Assembly: GCA_031177765.1 (NCBI GenBank) | Contig: JAPSKH010000008.1 | Location: 1-64,000 of the forward strand | Length of the DNA stretch: 64,000 bases | Origin: Microbacterium sp. | GTDB lineage: Bacteria > Actinomycetota > Actinomycetes > Actinomycetales > Microbacteriaceae | Reading direction: 5' to 3' | Notes under the pieces: generated by a model | Database searches by the model: none | Told to the model about the DNA's origin: nothing | What the model saw: the letters and a program-made list of their open reading frames with translations, nothing else | Translations under genes and position numbers: made by a program | In this document: in pieces, positions 40,314-49,854 of the stretch | How the letters are laid out: each line of letters begins with the position of its first letter | Position numbering within the stretch: position 1 is the first letter of the stretch

Positions 40314-42403
40314 CCCTGGGAACACCGCTCGGATCCGCGTCCTCGACCGAGGCGGAGGTCGCCGTCCTCGAGAGCTACATCGCCGGCCGATGGACACCGC
40401 CCGACATCACCCGCACGACGGTGCTGCAGGATGCCGCCACCGGCGCGCCCATCGCGAGGGTGGGGGCGGCTCCGGACCTCGCCGCCGCCGTGGACCACGC
40501 GCGATCGGTGGGCCAGCCATCCCTCGGGGCCCTGTCGTTCCACCGGCGCGCCCTCATCCTCAAGGCTCTCGCGCAGGAGCTCACCGCGGCGAAGGAGGAG
40601 CTGTCCGCGCTGAGCGCCGGCACCGGCGCCACGCCGCGCGACGGCGCGATCGACGTCGACGGCGGCATCGGGGTGCTCTTCACCTACGGCTCCAAGGGGC
40701 GGCGGGAGCTGCCCAACACCGGCGTGCTCGTCGACGGGGCGCCCGAGTCGCTGTCGCGCGACGGCAGCTTCGGGGGGCAGCACGTGTGGACGCGCCTGGC
40801 CGGCGTGGCCTTCCAGGTCAACGCGTTCAACTTCCCGGTGTGGGGCATGCTCGAGAAGTTCGCCCCGGCGTTCCTCGCCGGTGTGCCCACGATCGTCAAG
40901 CCCGCCACCCCGACGGCGTACCTGACCGAAGCCGCCGTGCGCGTGATGGTGCGATCCGGGCTGCTGCCCGATGGGTCGCTGCAGCTGGCCATCGGCTCCG
41001 CGCACGGCTTCCTCGACCTCCTCGACGCGCGGGACGCCGTCGGCTTCACCGGGTCGGCCTCGACCGGGCGGATGCTGCGGCGCGACGACGCCGTCGTCGT
41101 CCGCGGCGTCGCCCTGACGACCGAGGCGGACTCCGTCAACGCCGCCGTGCTCGGTCCGGACGCCGTCGCCGGCACGGCCGAGTTCGAAGCATTCGTCGCC
41201 TCGGTCGTCACGGAGCTGACGGCCAAGGCCGGACAGAAGTGCACCGCGATCCGGCGGATCATCGTGCCCGAGGCATCCGTCGACAGCGTCATCGAGGCCG
41301 TGCGCGCGCGGCTGGCGAAGAAGGTGGTCCTCGGCGACCCGCGTGCCGAGGGGGTGACGATGGGGCCGCTGGCCTCGCTCGCCCAGCGCGACGAGGTGCG
41401 GGCGCGCGTCATGGACCTCGTCGCCGGCGGCGGCGAGATCGTCGTGGGATCGCTCGAAGACCCCGAGGTGCTCCTCGCGGACGGCTCGGTCGGCGTCGCC
41501 GCGGACGGCGCGTTCGTCGCACCGATCCTGCTGCGGTTCGCCGACCCGTCCGCGCCGGCGGTCCACGAGATCGAGGCGTTCGGCCCGGTCGCCTCGGTGC
41601 TCGGCTACACCGACCTCGACGACGCGGTGCGCCTGGCCAATCTGGGCGGCGGGTCTCTCGTGGCGACGGTGTGCTCGGCCGACCCCGCGGCGGTGTCTCA
41701 CCTGGTCGACGGCATCTCGCCGTGGCACGGGCGCGTGCTCGTGCTCGACGGCGCGGTGGCGCGGACCTCCACGGGTCACGGTTCTCCGATGCCGCACCTC
41801 GTGCACGGCGGCCCGGGCCGCGCGGGCGGCGGCGAGGAGCTCGGCGGCATCCGCGCGGTGCTGCACTACATGCGCCGGACCGCGCTGCAGGGCTCGCCCG
41901 ATGTCCTGACGAGACTCACCGGCCAGTGGCGTGCTGGGGCGGCCGTGGACGAAGGCATCCATCCCTTCCGCAAGCCGCTCGCGGCGCTGCGGGTGGGCGA
42001 CCGGTACGCGTCGCCTTCCCGCACGGTGACGCTCGAGGACATCGAGCACTTCGCCGGCTTCACCGGCGACCGCTTCTATGCGCACATGGATGAGGCGGCT
42101 GCCGCGGCGAACCCGTTCTTCCCCGGGCGCGTCGCACACGGGTACCTGCTGCTGTCGTGGGCGGCCGGCCTGTTCGTCGATCCCGCTCCCGGCCCGGTGC
42201 TGGCGAACTACGGCCTGGAGAACCTGCGCTTCATCACGCCGGTCTCACCGGGCGACGAGGTGCGTGTGACGCTCACCGCCGAGCAGATCAGCCCGCGCGA
42301 GAGCGAGGAGTACGGCGAGGTCCGGTGGGATGCGGTGCTGGTGAACCAGCGGGACGAGGTCGTCGCGACCTACGACGTCCTGACTCTGGTCGCCAAGGAG
42401 TAG
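40310..42403 (+). CDS. paaZ: Bifunctional oxepin-CoA hydrolase / 3-oxo-5,6-dehydrosuberyl-CoA semialdehyde dehydrogenase
   Basis: 697 aa. The N-terminal aldehyde dehydrogenase domain (about 1-535) has the Glu in LTTEADSVNAAVLG near 270 and catalytic Cys in TAKAGQKCTAIRRI near 308. The C-terminal MaoC hotdog domain (about 560-690) has catalytic Asp/His in GDRFYAHMDEA and GRVAHGYLL. It opens the oxepin ring and oxidises the aldehyde formed, avoiding a toxic tropone side product. Overlaps the hydratase gene by 4 bp and converges on paaR. Confidence 0.95.
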   Translation: MTLGTPLGSASSTEAEVAVLESYIAGRWTPPDITRTTVLQDAATGAPIARVGAAPDLAAAVDHARSVGQPSLGALSFHRRALILKALAQELTAAKEELSALSAGTGATPRDGAIDVDGGIGVLFTYGSKGRRELPNTGVLVDGAPESLSRDGSFGGQHVWTRLAGVAFQVNAFNFPVWGMLEKFAPAFLAGVPTIVKPATPTAYLTEAAVRVMVRSGLLPDGSLQLAIGSAHGFLDLLDARDAVGFTGSASTGRMLRRDDAVVVRGVALTTEADSVNAAVLGPDAVAGTAEFEAFVASVVTELTAKAGQKCTAIRRIIVPEASVDSVIEAVRARLAKKVVLGDPRAEGVTMGPLASLAQRDEVRARVMDLVAGGGEIVVGSLEDPEVLLADGSVGVAADGAFVAPILLRFADPSAPAVHEIEAFGPVASVLGYTDLDDAVRLANLGGGSLVATVCSADPAAVSHLVDGISPWHGRVLVLDGAVARTSTGHGSPMPHLVHGGPGRAGGGEELGGIRAVLHYMRRTALQGSPDVLTRLTGQWRAGAAVDEGIHPFRKPLAALRVGDRYASPSRTVTLEDIEHFAGFTGDRFYAHMDEAAAAANPFFPGRVAHGYLLLSWAAGLFVDPAPGPVLANYGLENLRFITPVSPGDEVRVTLTAEQISPRESEEYGEVRWDAVLVNQRDEVVATYDVLTLVAKE

Positions 42404-42415
42404 CGCCGATCCCGT

Positions 42416-43045
42416 TCAGCGGGCGCGGAGGCCGTCCAGCGCGACCGACACGGTGGCGTCCGCGAGCGCCTCGTCGTCCAGGGCGCCGCCGGGGCGGTAC
42501 CACTCCACGATCGAGTTGATCATGCCGAACAGCAGACGCGAGGTCGTGCCCGCGTCGAGGTCGGCGCGCAGCGACCCCTCGGCCTGCGCCGCGTGGACGA
42601 GCTGCGACACGCGATGGTCGAACTCGCGCCGGCGTCGGACGGCGTCGCGCTCGACGTCGGTGTTGCCCCGGACGCGCAGCAGGAGCGTCACGAAGGGGAG
42701 CTCGGCGACGAGGACCCGGACGGCGCCGCGCAGCACGGACTCCAGGCGGTCCGCCGCGCCGGCGTCGAGCGCGCCGGCCGCTTCGAGCACGGACTCCAGC
42801 TCGCCGAGGGCGCGGTCCAGCGCGCGCTGGAGCAGCTCCTCCTTGCCGCTGACGTGGTAGTACAGGGCCGACTTGCTGGTGCCCAGGCGCTCGGCGAGGA
42901 CGCTGATCGATGTGGCCTCGTAGCCGCGCTCGTTGAAGGTCGCGACGGCGATCTCGAGCACCGCATCGAGGTCGTACGGGGGCCGATCGGTGCGTCCGTT
43001 GCCGCGGCGGAAGGCCGTCGCCGCGGGGGGCGTGTTGCCCGTCAT
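42416..43045 (-). CDS. paaR: TetR-family repressor of phenylacetate genes
   Basis: 209 aa. N-terminal TetR helix-turn-helix (about 22-70; TSISVLAERLGTSKSALYYH) and a C-terminal ligand domain. It sits between paaZ and paaABCDE, facing away from the latter across 54 bp that contain operator 2. Actinobacterial PaaR repressors respond to phenylacetyl-CoA. No ribosome site precedes ATG 43045; a -10-like TACTCT (43059-43054) lies 8 nt upstream, so it may be leaderless. Confidence 0.9.
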   Translation of the reverse strand: MTGNTPPAATAFRRGNGRTDRPPYDLDAVLEIAVATFNERGYEATSISVLAERLGTSKSALYYHVSGKEELLQRALDRALGELESVLEAAGALDAGAADRLESVLRGAVRVLVAELPFVTLLLRVRGNTDVERDAVRRRREFDHRVSQLVHAAQAEGSLRADLDAGTTSRLLFGMINSIVEWYRPGGALDDEALADATVSVALDGLRAR

Positions 43046-43062
43046 GGGTGACAAGAGTAGCA

Positions 43063-43082
43063 TTACTGAACGAACGGTAAGT
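43063..43082. promoter_or_regulatory. Candidate PaaR operator 2
   Basis: TTACTGAACGAACGGTAA (43063-43080) is an imperfect dyad in the paaR-paaA divergent region, and 43065-43082 aligns with operator 1 at 14 of 18 positions. Confidence 0.8.
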
Positions 43083-43099
43083 AGCGCAAGGAGGCGCGC

Positions 43100-44062
43100 A
43101 TGAGCACGGCGACCCTCGCTCCCGACGTCGATGAGCTCGGGCGGGCGCGCTTCGAGGAGCTGATCGCGGCCGACGAGAAGGTCGAGCCGACCGACTGGAT
43201 GCCGGATGCCTATCGCCGCACGCTGATCCGGCAGATCTCGCAGCACGCGCACTCGGAGATCATCGGCATGCAGCCGGAGGGCAACTGGATCACGCGCGCG
43301 CCCAGCCTGCAGCGCAAGGCGATCCTCATGGCGAAGGTCCAGGACGAGGCCGGGCACGGCCTGTATCTCTACTCCGCCGCCCAGACCCTCGGGATCACAC
43401 GCGAGGAGATGTACGAGCAGCTGCTCAGCGGCACGGCGAAGTACTCGTCGATCTTCAACTACCTGACTCCCTCGTGGGCCGATATGGGCTCGATCGGCTG
43501 GCTCGTGGACGGTGCGGCGATCTGCAACCAGGTGCCGCTGTGCCGGGCGTCCTACGGACCGTACGCGCGGGCGATGATCCGCATCTGCAAGGAGGAGTCG
43601 TTCCATCAGCGGCAGGGGTTCGAGATCCTGCTGGCCCTGATGAACGGCACGGACGAGCAGCGCGCGATGGCGCAGGAGTCGGTCGACCGCTGGTACGCGC
43701 CCGCTCTGATGATGTTCGGGCCGCCCGACGACGCCTCGCCCAACTCCGCGCAGTCGATGGCGTGGAACATCAAGCGGTTCTCCAACGACGAGCTGCGGCA
43801 GCGCTTCGTGGACATGATCGTGCCGCAGGCCGAGATCCTCGGGGTGACGCTTCCCGACCCGGACCTGCGGTGGAACGAGGAGCGCGGGCACTGGGATCAC
43901 GGCGCGCTGGACTGGGACGAGTTCCGCGCCGTGCTGTCGGGGCGCGGCCAGGCCAACAGCATCCGTCTGGGCAAGCGCCGCCGGGCGCACGAGGACGGTG
44001 CGTGGGTCAGGGACGCGGCGCGCGCCTACGCCGGGCGGCAGCTCTCGGAGGTGGCGTCATGA
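43100..44062 (+). CDS. paaA: Phenylacetyl-CoA 1,2-epoxidase, catalytic subunit
   Basis: 320 aa. The diiron-carboxylate subunit of the PaaABCE monooxygenase that makes ring-1,2-epoxyphenylacetyl-CoA. Two iron motifs are visible: [20 protein letters not shown] near 75-94 and [14 protein letters not shown] near 159. AAGGAGG precedes ATG 43100. First gene of paaABCDE-paaG, with 4-bp or 1-bp overlaps through most of the operon. Confidence 0.96.
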   Translation: MSTATLAPDVDELGRARFEELIAADEKVEPTDWMPDAYRRTLIRQISQHAHSEIIGMQPEGNWITRAPSLQRKAILMAKVQDEAGHGLYLYSAAQTLGITREEMYEQLLSGTAKYSSIFNYLTPSWADMGSIGWLVDGAAICNQVPLCRASYGPYARAMIRICKEESFHQRQGFEILLALMNGTDEQRAMAQESVDRWYAPALMMFGPPDDASPNSAQSMAWNIKRFSNDELRQRFVDMIVPQAEILGVTLPDPDLRWNEERGHWDHGALDWDEFRAVLSGRGQANSIRLGKRRRAHEDGAWVRDAARAYAGRQLSEVAS

Positions 44063-44364
44063 CCGCACCCGGTGGCGACGCCCGCGAGACCTGGCCGCTG
44101 TGGGAGGTGTTCGTCCGCTCATCGCGCGGGCTGTCGCACGTGCACGCGGGCTCGCTGCACGCGCCGGACGCGCAGCTGGCGCTGCACAACGCGCGAGACC
44201 TCTACACCCGTCGCGGCGAGGGCGTGTCGATCTGGGTCGTTCCCTCGGCGGCGATCGCCGCGAGCGATCCCGACGCCCGCGGCGCGTTCTTCGAGTCGCC
44301 GCAGGGCAAGGACTACCGCTACCCGACGGCCTACACGGCCTCGGCCGACGTGCCGCACCTGTGA
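44059..44364 (+). CDS. paaB: Phenylacetyl-CoA 1,2-epoxidase, subunit B
   Basis: 101 aa. Small bridging subunit of the epoxidase complex. [20 protein letters not shown] near 12-31 and [19 protein letters not shown] near 45-63 match the family. ATG 44059 overlaps paaA (ATGA). Confidence 0.95.
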   Translation: MTAPGGDARETWPLWEVFVRSSRGLSHVHAGSLHAPDAQLALHNARDLYTRRGEGVSIWVVPSAAIAASDPDARGAFFESPQGKDYRYPTAYTASADVPHL

Positions 44365-44371
44365 GGACGCC

Positions 44372-45202
44372 GTGACCGACCGGCTCTCGATCCTGCACCT
44401 CGCCGACGCGTCCGCCGCGGCCCCCGCGCCGGCGCCCGAGGACGTCGCACGCTACGCCCTGGGGCTCGGCGACGACGCGCTGGTGCTGGCACAGCGCCTG
44501 GGGGAGTGGATCTCGTGCGCCCCCGAGCTCGAGGAGGATGTCGCCCTGGGCAACATCGCGCTCGATCTGCTCGGCCACGCGCGCGCCCTCCTCACCTACG
44601 CGGGGTCGGCCTGGGGCGAGACCGAGGACGATCTGGCCTACTTCCGGGACGAGCCGCAGTTCCGCAGCCGCTGGCTGTTCGAGCTGCCGAACGGCGCGGC
44701 CGGCGGTCTGGACTTCGCCTTCACCGTCCTCCGTCAGCTCGTCGCCTCGCTCTACTTCGGAGCGCTGTACCGGCGGCTTGCCTCGTCGCAGGACGCCATG
44801 CTCGCGGCCATCGCGACGAAGGCGGTGAAGGAAGTCGCCTACCACGCCGAGCACGCGACGCTGTGGACCCTTCGCCTCGGCCTCGGGACCGATGAGTCGC
44901 ATGGTCGGATGACGCGCGCCCTGTGGGACCTGTGGCCGTTCGTGGGGGAGCTGTTCGACTCGGACCCCGCCGTCGTCGCCCTCGCCGAGAACGGGCGCGC
45001 CGGCGTGGCGGTCCCGCCGGAGGAGCTCCGCGACGAGGTCCTCACCGCGGTGCAGGCCACCCTCGCGGACGCCGGTCTTCCGGTCCCCGACGCGCCGTTC
45101 GCGGCGGGCGGCGGGCGCGCCGGCCGCCACTCCGAGTCCTTCGGCCGGCTGATCGGCGAGATGCAGGTGCTGGCTCGCGCGCACCCGGGAGCGACATGGT
45201 GA
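44372..45202 (+). CDS. paaC: Phenylacetyl-CoA 1,2-epoxidase, structural subunit C
   Basis: 276 aa. Ferritin-like partner of PaaA without a complete diiron site. Family sequence DVALGNIALDLLGHARALLT near 54-73 and VKEVAYHAEHATLWTLRLG near 152 are clear. GTG 44372 lies 7 nt after paaB. Confidence 0.94.
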   Translation: MTDRLSILHLADASAAAPAPAPEDVARYALGLGDDALVLAQRLGEWISCAPELEEDVALGNIALDLLGHARALLTYAGSAWGETEDDLAYFRDEPQFRSRWLFELPNGAAGGLDFAFTVLRQLVASLYFGALYRRLASSQDAMLAAIATKAVKEVAYHAEHATLWTLRLGLGTDESHGRMTRALWDLWPFVGELFDSDPAVVALAENGRAGVAVPPEELRDEVLTAVQATLADAGLPVPDAPFAAGGGRAGRHSESFGRLIGEMQVLARAHPGATW

Positions 45203-45744
45203 CCCTCGGTGCTGCCGCCCCCGTGGCGTCCGGCCCGCTCGAGCGGGAGGCGCGACCGCGCCCGGAGGATCCGGACCGCGCGGCGATCTGGGATGTCGCG
45301 GCCGGCGTCGTCGACCCCGAGGTGCCGGTCCTCACCATCGCCGACCTGGGCGTGCTGCGCGGCGTCGAGCTGGACGGGGACGTCGCGGTCGTGCGGATCA
45401 CCCCGACGTACTCCGGATGCCCCGCGATCGAGGCGCTGCGCGCCGACATCCTGTCGGCGCTCGCCACGGAGGGCCGCCGCGCGCGGGTCGAGGTGGTCCT
45501 GAGCCCGGCCTGGACGACCGACTGGATGAGCGACGCGGGGCGCCGCAAGCTCGAGGAGTTCGGCATCGCCCCACCGCGTCGCCGCACGGCGGAGGGGGCG
45601 GTCACCCTGGGGCTCGGCATCCGGTGCCCGCGCTGCGGTTCGCTGCACACGCGCGAGGTGTCCCGGTACGGGTCGACGTCGTGCAAGGCGCTGTGGCAGT
45701 GCCAGAGCTGCGGCGAGCCGTTCGACCGCTTCAAGGAGCTGTGA
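45196..45744 (+). CDS. paaD: Phenylacetate degradation Fe-S/zinc-ribbon maturation protein
   Basis: 182 aa. MIP18/DUF59 domain (IWDVAAGVVDPEVPVLTIAD near 30; TPTYSGCPAIEALRADI near 69 with its conserved Cys) plus a C-terminal zinc ribbon CPRCGS...CQSCG. Thought to help assemble the iron centre or cluster of the epoxidase. ATG 45196 overlaps paaC; GTG 45199 is possible. Confidence 0.93.
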   Translation: MVTLGAAAPVASGPLEREARPRPEDPDRAAIWDVAAGVVDPEVPVLTIADLGVLRGVELDGDVAVVRITPTYSGCPAIEALRADILSALATEGRRARVEVVLSPAWTTDWMSDAGRRKLEEFGIAPPRRRTAEGAVTLGLGIRCPRCGSLHTREVSRYGSTSCKALWQCQSCGEPFDRFKEL

Positions 45745-46904
45745 TGCCCGACGCTGTGGGAACGGCGGCGCCGCCGGCGGCGGCCGCGGAGGGAGCACGG
45801 CGACGGGCGGTGTTCCATCCGCTCCGGGTGGAAGCCGTCCGGCCCCTCACCCCGGAGGCGATCGAGGTGACGTTCGCGGTGCCGCCGGAGCTGGCGGGCG
45901 CGTTCGAGTACCGTCCCGGTCAGCATGTCGCGTTGCGGATGACGATCGACGGCGACGAGGTGCGCCGCAGCTACTCGCTGTGCCGCGCGCCTTCGCCGGG
46001 CGACGCCGCCCGCGGAAGCTCCATCCGCGTGGCGATCAAGCGGGAGCGCGGCGGAGCGTTCTCGACGTGGGCGGTCGAGCACCTCGCCGCCGGCGATGTC
46101 GTGGAGGTGATGAGCCCGGACGGGCACTTCACCCCCCACGGGCGGTACGAAAGGCCGGCGCACTTCGCCGCCATCGCGGCCGGGTCCGGCATCACGCCCG
46201 TGATGGCGCTCATCGAGCACCACCTGGGGGAGCGCCCCGACGACACGTTCGACCTCGTCTACTCCAACCGCACGGCGGGCGACGCGATGTTCCTCGACGA
46301 TCTCGCCGACCTCAAGGACCGGTTCCCCTCGCGACTCGCCCTCCATCACGTGCTGACGCGCGAGCGCCGGCCCGCGGACCTCTTCTCGGGGCGCCTGGAC
46401 GAGCGGCGGCTGGAGACGCTGCTGACACGGGTGCTGCGCGCCGACCTCATCGACGAGTGGTTCCTGTGCGGGCCGTTCGAACTCGTCGAGCGGGCGCGCG
46501 CGGTCCTCCTGCGCCTCGGCGTCGACGCGTCCGCCATCCGCGTCGAGCTCTTCTCCACCGGGCGTGCCGAGGACCGCAGGGGAACCGTCCCGCCACCGGT
46601 CGAGGCGGCGCCGGGCGAACCCGTGCGGACCATCTTCTTCCGGCTCGACGGCACGTCGGGAACCGTCACGACGCCGGTGTCGGCACGCGAGACGATCCTC
46701 GCCGCGGCCCTCCGCACGCGCGGCGACGTGCCTTTCGCGTGTGCGGGCGGCGTGTGCGGCACCTGTCGGGCCGTGCTGCGCGAGGGCACCGTCGACATGG
46801 CGCAGAACCACGCGCTCGAGCCCGACGAACTGGCGCGTGGGCTCATCCTGACCTGCCAGTCCGTTCCCACGAGCGACACCGTGAGCGTCGACTGGGACGC
46901 GTGA
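45744..46904 (+). CDS. paaE: Phenylacetyl-CoA epoxidase reductase subunit
   Basis: 386 aa. Feeds electrons from NADPH to PaaA. FAD domain with RRSYSLCRAP near 77, NAD domain with FAAIAAGSGITPVMALI near 142 and WFLCGPFELVERAR near 240, and a C-terminal plant-type 2Fe-2S ferredoxin with CAGGVCGTCRAVL near 335 and a fourth Cys in LTCQS. ATG 45744 shares one base with the paaD stop (TGATG). Confidence 0.96.
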   Translation: MPDAVGTAAPPAAAAEGARRRAVFHPLRVEAVRPLTPEAIEVTFAVPPELAGAFEYRPGQHVALRMTIDGDEVRRSYSLCRAPSPGDAARGSSIRVAIKRERGGAFSTWAVEHLAAGDVVEVMSPDGHFTPHGRYERPAHFAAIAAGSGITPVMALIEHHLGERPDDTFDLVYSNRTAGDAMFLDDLADLKDRFPSRLALHHVLTRERRPADLFSGRLDERRLETLLTRVLRADLIDEWFLCGPFELVERARAVLLRLGVDASAIRVELFSTGRAEDRRGTVPPPVEAAPGEPVRTIFFRLDGTSGTVTTPVSARETILAAALRTRGDVPFACAGGVCGTCRAVLREGTVDMAQNHALEPDELARGLILTCQSVPTSDTVSVDWDA

Positions 46905-46920
46905 CGACGAGAGGACATCC

Positions 46921-47682
46921 ATGATCGAGCTCTCCGTGACGGACGCCGTGGCCGAGATCGTGCTCGCGGCCCCCGGGAAGCTCAATGCGCTGTCACTGGA
47001 TGCGCTGCGGGATCTGGATGCCGCCTACGCGTCGGCGGAGGCATCCGGGGCGCGTGCGCTCGTGCTGCGCGGGGAAGGGCGGGCGTTCTGCGCCGGACGC
47101 GACATCGCCGGCGTCGATCCCGAGACCGACGACGTCCCCGGCTATCTCGGAGCCGTGGAGCAGGTGATGCGCCGGATCGCGATCTTCCCCGCGCCGACGT
47201 TCGCCGCCGTGCACGGTGCGTGCCTGGGGGTGGGTCTCGGGCTCGCGATCGCGACCGACGTCGTCTACGTGGCAGAGACGGCGAAGGTCGGGTCGCCGTT
47301 CGCGAACCTGGGCGCCATGCTGGACTCCGGCGGGCACGCGCTGCTGTACGAGCGCCTCGGCGCCCACCGCGCACTCGATCTCATCTACACCGGCGATCTG
47401 CTGTCGGGTGCCGAGGCCGTGGCGGGCGGCCTGTTCAGCCGCGCGCTGCCCGCCGAGGACGTCGTCGCGTTCACCCGCGAGCGCGCCGCGCGCGTCGCCG
47501 CCGGGCCCACCGCCGCCTTCGTCGCTTCGAAGCGCCTGATCGCCCGGCTGCGCGATGCGACGCTGTGGGATGCCGTCGCGGAGGAGTCGCGCGCCCAGGA
47601 CGCGCTGCGCGCGACCGCCGACTACCGCGAAGGCTTCGCGGCCTTCCAGCAGAAGCGGCCGCCGCGCTTCACCGGTCGCTGA
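46921..47682 (+). CDS. paaG: Ring-1,2-epoxyphenylacetyl-CoA isomerase (PaaG-like)
   Basis: 253 aa crotonase fold. FCAGRDIAGVDPETDDVPGY near 57 and GACLGVGLGLAIATDVVYVA near 100. An Asp in LGAMLDSGGHALL near 132 sits where PaaG has its catalytic Asp, instead of the Glu used by ordinary hydratases; this supports oxepin-CoA formation over simple hydration. GAGGA precedes ATG 46921. No paaK, paaH or paaJ is in the window. Confidence 0.82.
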   Translation: MIELSVTDAVAEIVLAAPGKLNALSLDALRDLDAAYASAEASGARALVLRGEGRAFCAGRDIAGVDPETDDVPGYLGAVEQVMRRIAIFPAPTFAAVHGACLGVGLGLAIATDVVYVAETAKVGSPFANLGAMLDSGGHALLYERLGAHRALDLIYTGDLLSGAEAVAGGLFSRALPAEDVVAFTRERAARVAAGPTAAFVASKRLIARLRDATLWDAVAEESRAQDALRATADYREGFAAFQQKRPPRFTGR

Positions 47683-47719
47683 GGACGGCGCCTCGGCCCT
47701 GCTCGTTCGAGGAGCGGAC

Positions 47720-49372
47720 CTAGGAGTTCACGCGGATGATCTCCCGCTGGTACGGCGCGATCACCTGACCCGAGATGTGGCAGTCCAGCACGAGGAAGCG
47801 GCGCGCCGCCTCGGGCTCGGCCGCCCACGACGCCAGTCTGTCGAGGTCCTCGAGCGTGCGGACCACCACCCCTTCGGCTCCCACGCCGGCCGCGAGTGCC
47901 GCGAAATCGACCTCCGGGATGAGCATCGGCTCGCGCGCCAGGCCTTTCAGGCCGTAGAGATTGACCTCGGCGCCGTACGCGGCGTCGTTCCAGACCACGG
48001 CGAGGCCCCGACCGCCGGCGACGCGTACGGCCGTCTCGAGATCGGCGAGGGCCATGAGTCCGCCGCCGTCGCCCGTGGTCAGCACGACCGTCGACCCGGG
48101 CCGGGCGAGGGCGGCGCCCGCCACCGACGGCCAGCCGAGGCCGATGGACTGGAAAGCGGTGCCGACCATCATCATGCGGTCCGGGGACGCGACCGGCCAG
48201 TACATGTTCGCCCACCCGATGAAGTGGCCGCCGTCCGAGACGACCACCCGGTCCGCGGGAAGGAGGCCGCCGATGCGCGCGGCGACGGAGCGCGGGTCGA
48301 GACGCCCGTCGGGCGCGATGCCGTCGCCCGGCTCGTAGGCGCGTGCGGCGGCCACGTCGACCGAGACGCGCCAGTCCGTCGGCTCCGTGTCGAGGCCGAG
48401 GACCTGCCGCGTCAGCTCGCGGGCGACGACCGCGGCGTCGCCGCGCACGTACCCGCCGACGTGGGGATGCGTCGCGGTGGGCGCGATGTCGACCTGGAAC
48501 ACCCGCGTCCCGGGTGCGAACAGGTCGCCGAAACGCATCGTGAACTGGTTGAGCGAAGCACCGAAGACGACCGCGACGTCGGCCTGGCGCACGAGCTCCA
48601 TCGCGCCCTCGGCGCCGAATCCGCCCGTGACGCCGAGGTCGAACTCGCTCCGCGGGAACACCCCGCGTCCGAGCGCCGTCGACGCGGTGAGCGCGCCGGT
48701 GGCGTCCGCGAGGGTCCCCAGAGCGTCGCTCGCGCCGGCGAGCCAGGCGCCGCGGCCGGCGAGCAGGAGCGGGCGGCGGGCGGCGGCGAGGGCCTCGGCG
48801 ATCCGGCGCACGGTCGCATGCGCGAACTCGCCCGCCGGTGTCACGGCCGCCGGGCGCTTGGGCTCCGGCGTCGCGGGCAGCTCGCCCGCGTCTAGGGCCG
48901 CGACGTCGTACGGGATCGCCAGGACGACCGGCACGCGGTAGATCAGCGCATGCTCGATCGCGATGACGGTCGTGGCGGCGGCATCCGCACGCCCGACGGT
49001 GTACGTGCGGGCGCCGACGGCCGCGGCCATGGCGATCTGGTCGACGTCCCACGGGCGCGGACCCGATGTGGGCTCGTCGCCGACGACGAGCACGAGAGGC
49101 ACGTGAGCCTGCACCGCCTCGGCCAGCGCCGTGAGGGTGTTGGTGAAGCCGGCCCCGTACGTCGCGGTGGCCGCCGCGAGACGGCCGGACGCCCGATGGT
49201 AGGCGTCGGCGGCGACGACGCCGCCGGCCTCATGCCGGACGGCGGTGAACGCGACATCGGTCGAGCGCTCCAGCGCGTCCAGGAAGTAGGCGTTGCCGTT
49301 GCCCATCACGCCGAAGACGTGGTCTATGTGGCGGGCGAGAGTGAGGGCGACGTGGGAGGAGACGGTGGGCAT
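47720..49372 (-). CDS. Thiamine-pyrophosphate-dependent enzyme, acetolactate synthase/benzoylformate decarboxylase family
   Basis: 550 aa. Three-domain TPP enzyme: N-terminal Pyr domain with catalytic Glu in AVRHEAGGVVAADAYHRASG near 46-65, a central domain (about 190-330), and a C-terminal PP domain with the TPP/Mg2+ motif LTTGDGGGLMALADLETAV ending in WNDAAYG near 430-465. No FAD-specific signature was recognised. Possible activities: 2-oxo-acid decarboxylase (e.g. phenylpyruvate or benzoylformate) or acetolactate-like synthase. ATG 49372 follows AAGGGG; a frame from 49507 is rejected. A -10-like TATACT (49502-49497) would give a leader of about 118 nt. Confidence 0.82.
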   Translation of the reverse strand: MPTVSSHVALTLARHIDHVFGVMGNGNAYFLDALERSTDVAFTAVRHEAGGVVAADAYHRASGRLAAATATYGAGFTNTLTALAEAVQAHVPLVLVVGDEPTSGPRPWDVDQIAMAAAVGARTYTVGRADAAATTVIAIEHALIYRVPVVLAIPYDVAALDAGELPATPEPKRPAAVTPAGEFAHATVRRIAEALAAARRPLLLAGRGAWLAGASDALGTLADATGALTASTALGRGVFPRSEFDLGVTGGFGAEGAMELVRQADVAVVFGASLNQFTMRFGDLFAPGTRVFQVDIAPTATHPHVGGYVRGDAAVVARELTRQVLGLDTEPTDWRVSVDVAAARAYEPGDGIAPDGRLDPRSVAARIGGLLPADRVVVSDGGHFIGWANMYWPVASPDRMMMVGTAFQSIGLGWPSVAGAALARPGSTVVLTTGDGGGLMALADLETAVRVAGGRGLAVVWNDAAYGAEVNLYGLKGLAREPMLIPEVDFAALAAGVGAEGVVVRTLEDLDRLASWAAEPEAARRFLVLDCHISGQVIAPYQREIIRVNS

Positions 49373-49533
49373 GGCGCACCCCTTGAGACTGCAGACGGAT
49401 GACGAGGCCGTATGTGTCTCGCTCGCACCCATCGGCGGGTGCGGCTGCGTGCCCATTTTTCGAGCACCGGCGGGCGCGTTCCCGCCGGACACCACGAGTA
49501 TAGGCATACCCGCGGTCCTGGCATGATCGAAGG

Positions 49534-49845
49534 ATGAGGACGATCCAGCTGCGCCGCTACACCCTCGTCGACGGGGAGTACGACGCGTTCGTCGCGTGGT
49601 GGAACCAGTGGATGCCGCGTGTGCGACCCGCCGCGGGGTTCACCATCGAGTTCGCCTACGGGCTGCGCGAGACCAACGAGTTCGTGTGGGCCGTGAGCGC
49701 CGAGGGCGACGAGCAGGCGTTCCTCGCCCTCGAGAAGGAGTACATGGCCTCGGACGCCCGCGGCGAGGCGTTCGCGGGCGTGCCGCAGCGGGTCGCGGAG
49801 TACAACATCCGCTTCATCGACGAGGCCTTCCGGACGACCGTCTGA
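49534..49845 (+). CDS. NIPSNAP-family protein
   Basis: 103 aa. Dimeric alpha-beta barrel of the NIPSNAP type (TIQLRRYTLVDGEYDAFVAW at the N-terminus). Such small proteins often accompany catabolic monooxygenase or decarboxylase genes, but their role is unclear. A -10-like CATGAT (49522-49527) ends exactly 6 nt before the ATG, so it is probably leaderless. Divergent from the TPP enzyme; the dyad GTATAGGCATAC (49498-49509) lies between them. Confidence 0.8.
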   Translation: MRTIQLRRYTLVDGEYDAFVAWWNQWMPRVRPAAGFTIEFAYGLRETNEFVWAVSAEGDEQAFLALEKEYMASDARGEAFAGVPQRVAEYNIRFIDEAFRTTV

Positions 49846-49854
49846 AGCCGTGCG

